From contig NZ_NKYE01000004.1 in NCBI RefSeq assembly GCF_002262875.1, positions 248,001-312,000 of the forward strand: a stretch of 64,000 nt of DNA. The letters are read 5' to 3'. The stretch is from Amycolatopsis antarctica. GTDB taxonomy: Bacteria; Actinomycetota; Actinomycetes; Mycobacteriales; Pseudonocardiaceae. A program made the translations under genes and the position numbers. The notes under the pieces are model-generated. The model made no database searches. It had not been told where the DNA came from and saw nothing but the letters and a program-made list of their open reading frames with translations. This document shows positions 58,534 to 64,000 of the stretch, piece by piece. Within the stretch, counting starts at the first letter, position 1. Each line of letters begins with the position of its first letter.

Positions 58534-60246
58534 ATGAGACCGAGGCTGGCCCGGCTCGTCCGGCGTGTGCTGGCCGTGGCCCGCCGGGTCGCCGCCGCGT
58601 TCCGGCGCAGGGCCACGACGATCGGCCTGCTCTGGCGCCAGTCGCTGCAGTTCCGCGTCACCATGTCCACGCTGGCGCTCTCCTCGGCCGTCGTGTTCGT
58701 GCTCGGCATGGTCCTGCAGAACCAGATCACCGAGCGCCTGATCGACACGAAGGTCCGCGCCGCCGTCGCGCAGACCCAGGCCGTGGTGCAGACGGCGGAG
58801 AAGGAACTCATCGGCATCGACGCCGAGCCGGAGGCGTTGCGCGAGCGCCTGGAGAACGCCCTCACGAAGATCACCAGCAGTTCGCCCGCGGCCCAGGGCG
58901 CGCAGAGTTCCGCGGCGGGCGCGTTCGAGCCGGTGCTGGCCAGCGGCGTCCCGGACCGTCTCGCCGACACGGTCGCGGCCGGCGACTACTGGAAGGTGCC
59001 GCCGCGCCTGCGCCAGTTCGTCGAGGCGGGCGAGGTCTCCGAGCAGATTCACACCATCTCCACCGATGCCGGGCGCACCACGTACCAGATCGTCGGCGCC
59101 CCGGTGACCAGCACGGCCCGGCAGATGCAGCTCTACCTGCTGTTCCCGCTGACGGCCGAGCAGACGACCGTCTCGACGGTGCAGAACACGCTGATGGTGG
59201 GCGGCTTCGTGCTGCTCCTGCTCCTCGCCGGCATCACCAACCTGGTCACCCGGCAGGTGGTGAACCCGGTGCGGCGGGCCGCCTCGGCCGCGGGCGGGTT
59301 CGCCGACGGCGACCTCGATCGCAGGCTCGCCGTGATCGGCGAGGACGACCTGGCCAAGCTCGCCGTCTCGTACAACGAGATGGCCGCCAGCATCCAGCGG
59401 CAGATCCGCCAGCTCGAGGAGTTCGGCCAGCTCCAGCGCCGGTTCACCTCCGACGTCTCGCACGAGCTGCGGACGCCGCTGACCACGGTCCGGATGGCCG
59501 CCGACGTGCTGCACGCCTCCCGGGAACAGTTCCCCGCCGGGCTGGCCCGTTCCACCGAGCTGCTCGTCGACGAGCTGGACCGGTTCGAGGCGCTGCTCGG
59601 CGACCTGCTGGAGATCAGCAGGCTGGACGCGGGTGTGGAGGAACTGGCGGCGGAGACGATGGACCTGCGCCCGATCGCGGAACGCGCCGCCGAGCAGGTA
59701 CGGGTCATCGCCGGCACCGCGGGCAGTGGGATCGAACTGGACCTGCCGGACGAGGAGGTGACCGCGGACGTCGACTTCCGCCGGGTGGAGCGCATCCTGC
59801 GCAACCTGCTCGCGAACGCGGTCGACCACAGCGAGGGCAGGCCGGTGACGCTGCGGCTGGCCATGAACGAGACGACGATCGCGGTGACCGTCCGCGACTA
59901 CGGGGTCGGCCTGCGCGCCGGCGAGGCCGAGCTGGTGTTCAACCGCTTCTGGCGTGCCGATCCGTCCCGCAACCGCAGGACCGGCGGGACCGGGCTCGGC
60001 CTCGCGATCAGTCACGAGGACGCCCGCCTGCACGGTGGCATCCTGGAGGCGTGGGGTGAGCCGGAACAGGGCGCCTGCTTCCGGCTGACGCTGCCACGCA
60101 CCCAGGACGTGCCGATGGGCGAGAGTCCGCTGGATCTCTCGCCGTTCCGGCCGCCCGCGATCGAGGGCCGCGTCGCGGACGCCGATCCGGACGAAGAGAC
60201 GCAGCGGACCGAGGCGTTCCTGGCCGAACGGGAGGAGGTCTGGTGA
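58534..60246 (+). CDS. mtrB: sensor histidine kinase MtrB
   Basis: The 570-residue kinase has two helices (about 45-65 and 225-245) around an extracellular domain of about 160 residues, a HAMP domain, the H-box FTSDVSHELRTPL, the N-box RNLLANAVDHS and GGTGLGLAIS. The C-terminal tail (about 525-570) is acidic. LpqB, encoded next with a 4-bp overlap, modulates MtrB in mycobacteria. Confidence 0.96.
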   Translation: MRPRLARLVRRVLAVARRVAAAFRRRATTIGLLWRQSLQFRVTMSTLALSSAVVFVLGMVLQNQITERLIDTKVRAAVAQTQAVVQTAEKELIGIDAEPEALRERLENALTKITSSSPAAQGAQSSAAGAFEPVLASGVPDRLADTVAAGDYWKVPPRLRQFVEAGEVSEQIHTISTDAGRTTYQIVGAPVTSTARQMQLYLLFPLTAEQTTVSTVQNTLMVGGFVLLLLLAGITNLVTRQVVNPVRRAASAAGGFADGDLDRRLAVIGEDDLAKLAVSYNEMAASIQRQIRQLEEFGQLQRRFTSDVSHELRTPLTTVRMAADVLHASREQFPAGLARSTELLVDELDRFEALLGDLLEISRLDAGVEELAAETMDLRPIAERAAEQVRVIAGTAGSGIELDLPDEEVTADVDFRRVERILRNLLANAVDHSEGRPVTLRLAMNETTIAVTVRDYGVGLRAGEAELVFNRFWRADPSRNRRTGGTGLGLAISHEDARLHGGILEAWGEPEQGACFRLTLPRTQDVPMGESPLDLSPFRPPAIEGRVADADPDEETQRTEAFLAEREEVW

Positions 60247-62024
60247 GCCGGACACGTATCGCGCACAGGCCGTACACCGTGCACCGGCCGCGGCGCGGGG
60301 GACTGCTCGCCGCGCTGGCGGCGCTGGTGCTGCTGGCCGGCTGCGCGACCGTCCCGGCTGAATCCGCGCCCACGGCGATCGACGACAACCGCCTCGGGCA
60401 GGTCTCGCCGGACGTCCCGCAACCCGCCAAGGACCTCGACCCGCTCAGCGTCGTACGCGACTTCGTGCACGCCAGCGCCCAGTCCGTGGCGCAGAACGAG
60501 GCCGCCCGGCTCTACCTCGACGACGCCGCCCGCGCCTCGTGGAACCCGACCCGGACGATCACGATCATCGAGGACATCTTCGGCACCAACCAGGCCACCG
60601 GTCCCGAGCAGTCCGCCGACCCGAACGAACGGGTGGTCTACCTGCGTGGTTTCCACGTCGGCAGGCTGGATCCGGACGGGGCGTTCATCGCCAGCAAGGA
60701 CCCGTACGAGATGCCGATGCGGGTACGCAAGCAGGCCGACGGGCAGTGGCGCATCGTCGACCCGCCGAACAACATCGTGGTCGCCGAGAGCGACTTCAAC
60801 GCCAACTTCGTCCGGGTGCCGCTGTACTTCTTCGTGCCGGAGTCGAACGCGCTGGTGCCCGATCTGCGCTACGTGCAGGCGAAACCGCAGGCCGGGCTGC
60901 CGGGCCGGGTGGTGGCGCTGCTGCTGCGCGGACCCTCGGACGGCCTGAACGGTGCCGTGCGCAATCCGCTCGGCGGCTCGGCCGCACTGGACACCAACGT
61001 GGCACCCGCCGCGGACGGCGCCGTCGAGGTACCGCTGACCGGCGTCGGCGGGCTGAGCGAGAACGACCGCAGACTGATCGCCGCGCAGGTGGTGAAGTCG
61101 CTGCAACCGGTGGTGAGCAGCCGGATTCGCCTGCGTTCCGATGGCAGCCCGCTGGTGCCCGCCCAGCTCGACTGGCGGCCGAGCGACCTGCCCTCCTACG
61201 ACGCGCCGTCCGCGCCGAGTTCCGAGCTGCCGGGGCTGGTCACCGTCGACGGCCGGATCCGTTCGCTGGGCAACGGGGCGCCCGTTCCCGGGCCCGCGGG
61301 CACCGGTGCGTACGACGTCGTCAGCGCCGCCCAGTCGATCGACGGCAAACGGCTCGCCGTGGTGGAGCGCACCGAGGGCGGTATGCGCCTGCGGGTCGGC
61401 GACTACGGCCGGGACGCGCCGGTGGTCGACCCCTCCGCGGGCACGTTCACCCGGCCGTCCTGGCGTCCGGCACTGTCCACCACCGGCACCTCCGGTGAGC
61501 TGTGGACCGTCGCCGACGGCACGAAGGTCGTCCGGGTGCAGCCGAACCCGGAGGGCCGGTGGCTGCCGCAGGCGGTCAACGCCAACGAGATCGTCGCGCT
61601 CGGCCCGATCACCGCGTTGCGGCTCTCCCGCGACGGCGCCCGCGTCGCCCTGATCGCCGGCGAGCAGCTCGTGGTCGCCTCGGTGGTCCGCGAGGCGGAC
61701 TCGGTGACGCTGCGTTTCCCGCGGATCCTGCAGGGCGGCGACCTGAGCGGGGTGCTGGACGTCGACTGGGCAAGTCAGGACACGCTCGTCGCGGCGACCA
61801 ACTCGGCGACCCCGGTCGTGCGGGTGCCGATCGACGGCCTGCGGATGGACAAGTTCAACAGCTCCAACCTGACCCCGCCGGTGCGGGCCATCACGGCGGC
61901 GCCGAGCCGTTCGATCGTCGTCGCCGATGCCGGCGGCATGTGGACCGCCAGCGATGTCGGCGAGGTCTGGCGTCCGCACCAGCACACCCAGGGACCGGGC
62001 GCGGAACCCTTCTACCCGGGCTGA
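60243..62024 (+). CDS. lpqB: lipoprotein LpqB, MtrAB partner
   Basis: The 593-residue lipoprotein has the lipobox LLAGCAT (Cys about 36), LpqB N-terminal region, a GerMN domain (about 195-320, with VVALLLRGPSDGLNGAV) and a beta-propeller-like C-terminal half (repeating WRPAL, LRLSRDG, VDWASQD). It acts outside the membrane on MtrB. GTG 60243 overlaps mtrB. Confidence 0.95.
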   Translation: MSRTRIAHRPYTVHRPRRGGLLAALAALVLLAGCATVPAESAPTAIDDNRLGQVSPDVPQPAKDLDPLSVVRDFVHASAQSVAQNEAARLYLDDAARASWNPTRTITIIEDIFGTNQATGPEQSADPNERVVYLRGFHVGRLDPDGAFIASKDPYEMPMRVRKQADGQWRIVDPPNNIVVAESDFNANFVRVPLYFFVPESNALVPDLRYVQAKPQAGLPGRVVALLLRGPSDGLNGAVRNPLGGSAALDTNVAPAADGAVEVPLTGVGGLSENDRRLIAAQVVKSLQPVVSSRIRLRSDGSPLVPAQLDWRPSDLPSYDAPSAPSSELPGLVTVDGRIRSLGNGAPVPGPAGTGAYDVVSAAQSIDGKRLAVVERTEGGMRLRVGDYGRDAPVVDPSAGTFTRPSWRPALSTTGTSGELWTVADGTKVVRVQPNPEGRWLPQAVNANEIVALGPITALRLSRDGARVALIAGEQLVVASVVREADSVTLRFPRILQGGDLSGVLDVDWASQDTLVAATNSATPVVRVPIDGLRMDKFNSSNLTPPVRAITAAPSRSIVVADAGGMWTASDVGEVWRPHQHTQGPGAEPFYPG

Positions 62025-62148
62025 CCCCTTCGCCCGGGACCCGCGGTATGTCGACGTAGCGCGGTGGCGGGGGTGCGGCGGGCATGGGCGACGTCGGTGC
62101 GCGGGCGATCCTCGCCGGACTGTCGGTGCGCGTCGGCATACTCGGCGC

Positions 62149-62856
62149 ATGATGGCTGGGGGAGTCCGGACGGCGGACCGGTTGCGGTGCGTGCGCCGGG
62201 TCGTACTCGACACGGTGCTGCCGCCGTGCTGCGCGGGCTGCGGGCTGGCCGGGGCGGTGTGCTGTGCGGGCTGCGCCTCGGTCTGGGACGCTCCACGCCG
62301 GGTGACCCGCGGTGCGACCGAGGGGCACGCCCCCGTCTACGCCCTTGCGCCGTATCGGGGCGTGGCGCGCCGGATCGTGCTGGCGCACAAGGAACGCGGC
62401 AGGCGCGACCTCACGGGGCCGCTGGGCGCGGCACTCGCCCGCGCCCTGCCGAACCTGCCCGGAGCGCTGCCGTCGGACGGGCAGTGGTGGCTGGTGCCGG
62501 TTCCGTCCCGCCGCTCCGCTGCCCGGGCGCGCGGCGGACCGCACGTGCACGCCCTCGCCCGCCGGTGCGCGGCGGTACTCGCCTCCGGTCCGGCGGCCGC
62601 CCCCGCGGCCGTCGCCCCCGCCCTGCGGCTCACGGCCGGGGCGCGGGACGCGGTGGGGCTGGCCCGCGAGCAGCGGGCGGCGAACCTGGCGGGAAGGCTG
62701 CGGCTGGTCCCGGCCGGGGCCCCGCCGGGCGGCACCTCGGTGGTGCTGCTGGACGACGTGGTCACCACCGGCGTCACCGCCGCCGCGTGTACGTCCGCGC
62801 TGGCGGCGGCGGGCATCACCGTCGGCGCGGTACTGGCGCTCACCGCCGCGGGCTGA
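62149..62856 (+). CDS. comF: ComF-family phosphoribosyltransferase-like protein
   Basis: The 235-residue protein has an N-terminal zinc ribbon (PPCCAGCGLAG, CCAGCAS) and a PRTase fold with VVLLDDVVTTGVTAA (about 200). ComF proteins support DNA uptake or phosphoribosyl metabolism. CATACT is 6 bp before ATG 62149, so the transcript is probably leaderless. It occupies the Rv3242c position. Confidence 0.9.
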   Translation: MMAGGVRTADRLRCVRRVVLDTVLPPCCAGCGLAGAVCCAGCASVWDAPRRVTRGATEGHAPVYALAPYRGVARRIVLAHKERGRRDLTGPLGAALARALPNLPGALPSDGQWWLVPVPSRRSAARARGGPHVHALARRCAAVLASGPAAAPAAVAPALRLTAGARDAVGLAREQRAANLAGRLRLVPAGAPPGGTSVVLLDDVVTTGVTAAACTSALAAAGITVGAVLALTAAG

Positions 62857-63423
62857 CCGACGGCGATGCTCCTCGGACGGGTCGTGGATTCAGGAACCTT
62901 CACCGGGTTCCCGGCCGTTGGAGGTGCATGAGGTCGTACGCCGGCACCGCGCCCGTTCACCCGGCAGGGGTGGGCCCGGCGACCGCCGGCCGCGCACGCT
63001 GTGGGACACCGGCGGCACGGCAATGCGCCGTCTGTGTGAAATCCACCTTGGCGTCATCCTCGGCCGGGTGGGCCGATTACCGCAGCGGACCACGGTTCGC
63101 GCCCCTCCGTAGCGATCTTGGGGCCGTCCACATCCCCCGGCCCGGGGGCTGTTGCAACCGCCGATTCGGGGCTAGCGTGCTGCGCTATCAGCAGATCCGC
63201 CCGCGCAAGGGAGGTGACAAGGCAATGTCCCTGGCGTCGCAGGAGGGCTGAGTTCGTAACCGGCGAGATGCACGGGTATCCCGTGATCGGGCAGCCGGAA
63301 TCCCACTCCTCACCCGCGGGGCGAATCCGTTCCCTGACGGCAATGGATTCCCGCGTCTCCTACGGCAATCGCGACGCCACAACGAATATCTAGCTCGCCG
63401 TCACTACAGCGAGGAGGTCGTGT
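62857..63423. other. 567-bp intergenic region before hpf: promoter and mini-ORF leader
   Basis: The first 290 bp show nothing convincing. TTGCAA (63152-63157) with TAGCGT (63173-63178) is a candidate promoter with a short 15-bp spacer. Downstream lie a strong Shine-Dalgarno with an 8-codon ORF (63208-63251) and, out of that frame, a possible 41-codon ORF (63268-63393) of unclear status. The hpf leader is therefore about 240 bases long. Confidence 0.5.
63225..63251 (+). CDS. 8-codon mini-ORF with strong ribosome binding site in the hpf leader
   Basis: AGGGAGGTGA (63208-63217) is 7 bp before ATG 63225, the best Shine-Dalgarno in the window, yet the frame reads only MSLASQEG before TGA. It may regulate hpf by ribosome occupancy. 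It could also be chance. Confidence 0.35.
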   Translation: MSLASQEG

Positions 63424-64000
63424 ATGGACATCGTCGTAAAGGGCCGCAACGTGGAGGTTCCCGAGCACTACCGGGAGCACGTCGACGAGAAGCTGGCTCG
63501 GTTGGAGCGCTACGACAAGAAGGTCATCCGCTACGACGTTGAGCTCTTCCACGAGCCCAACCGCAGGCAGTCGAAGAACTGCCAGCGCGTCGAGATCACC
63601 GGCAAGGGCAAGGGCCCGGCCGTGCGTGCGGAGGCCTGTGCCGGAGATTTCTACGCAGCGCTCGACGCCGCGGTGAGCAAGCTGGAGAACCGCTTGCGCC
63701 GCATGCACGACCGCAGGCGGGTCCACTACGGACGCCGCGTGCCCGAGTCCGTCGCCGAAGCCACCTCGGTCGCCGCCGTGAACGGCAACGGCCCGGTGAG
63801 CAACGGCAGGCGTCCGGCTGCCGCCACCGCGGTGCTGGAGGCGCCCGAGGCGACCGGCACGAACGCCGAGGAGATCGACCTCCCCGAGCAGCGATGGGAC
63901 GATGGCGTCGCCGAGCACCGCCCCGGCAGCATCGTGCGGGAGAAACAGCACTCCGGCGATCCCATGAGCGTCGACCAGGCCCTCTACGAGATGGAACTGG
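63424..64000 (+). CDS. hpf: long-form ribosome hibernation promoting factor (3' end beyond window)
   Basis: The 192 visible codons start MDIVVKGRNVEVPEHYREHV, the HPF/RaiA N-terminal fold, with basic helix residues KLENRLRRMHDRRRVHYG. A variable linker (about 115-165) follows, and the C-terminal dimer domain (VREKQH...MSVDQALYEMEL) is just beginning at the edge. Long HPF makes 100S ribosome dimers at rest. The position equals Rv3241c next to secA1. GAGGAGG precedes the ATG. Confidence 0.95.
   Translation, partial: MDIVVKGRNVEVPEHYREHVDEKLARLERYDKKVIRYDVELFHEPNRRQSKNCQRVEITGKGKGPAVRAEACAGDFYAALDAAVSKLENRLRRMHDRRRVHYGRRVPESVAEATSVAAVNGNGPVSNGRRPAAATAVLEAPEATGTNAEEIDLPEQRWDDGVAEHRPGSIVREKQHSGDPMSVDQALYEMEL

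Noticed and set aside
63118-63393. 91-codon frame before hpf
   Set aside because: Starts upstream of the likely promoter, spans the mini-ORF region in another frame and shows no conserved features.
1-64000. tRNA or rRNA genes
   Set aside because: No tRNA-like GGTTCGAATCC core within a cloverleaf and no rRNA segments were noticed.

Overview
The window is high-GC DNA (roughly 70%) with dense genes, many GTG starts, several likely leaderless transcripts and gene orders typical of Actinobacteria. MtrAB-LpqB, WhiB2, MshB (mycothiol), LpqW next to TypA, and a mannose-activation block in nearly the same order as the Rv3260c-Rv3241c segment of Mycobacterium tuberculosis indicate a mycolata-related actinomycete. 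A Pseudonocardiaceae genus (Amycolatopsis/Saccharomonospora type) is my best inference; the sequence itself does not name the species.

Layout. 1-2.8 kb: the 5' part of an Ada-type AlkA glycosylase gene (runs off the left edge), a small acidic secreted peptide and ychF. 2.8-5.7 kb: a toxin-antitoxin island with hipBA, a ribbon-helix-helix/Doc pair whose Doc has Tyr in place of the catalytic His, and a second copy of that pair whose toxin is frameshifted. 5.8-9.9 kb: a methyltransferase, then a compact three-gene cassette made of a 50-residue peptide, a DUF692/MNIO iron oxidase and a partner protein, which looks like a RiPP pathway and is the most interesting item here. GNAT, small membrane proteins and PhhB follow. 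10-13.8 kb: a TPP riboswitch and thiBPQ. 13.8-19.1 kb: a LolA-like protein/ABC exporter operon divergent from a two-component system, with paired 11-bp-spaced repeats between them. 19.1-21.2 kb: a repeat cluster, a NUDIX hydrolase and trpS with a candidate attenuator. 21.2-36.2 kb: typA, lpqW, a dipeptide/oligopeptide ABC importer with duplicated binding proteins, and mshB with two companion genes. 36.2-49 kb: M50 protease, whiB2, a large glycosyltransferase, DUF3499, manB, a Trm112-like gene, an isomerase-like gene, manA, a CDF transporter and an amino-acid permease. 49-56.5 kb: a YtrA-type GntR/ABC operon, a 793-residue membrane protein, ahcY and an HTH regulator. 56.7-64 kb: a small membrane protein, tmk, mtrA, mtrB, lpqB, comF and hpf (runs off the right edge).

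How parts work together. ManA, the isomerase-like protein and ManB lead from fructose-6-phosphate to mannose-1-phosphate, the precursor of GDP-mannose for mannosylated envelope glycolipids. LpqW (23.9 kb) is known in mycobacteria to steer the same lipomannan pathway. MtrAB-LpqB couples envelope and cell-cycle signalling. The importer (two lipoproteins, DppB, DppC, fused ATPase) forms one uptake system split over two strands. Many antisense ORFs in this GC-rich DNA are shadows and are not annotated.
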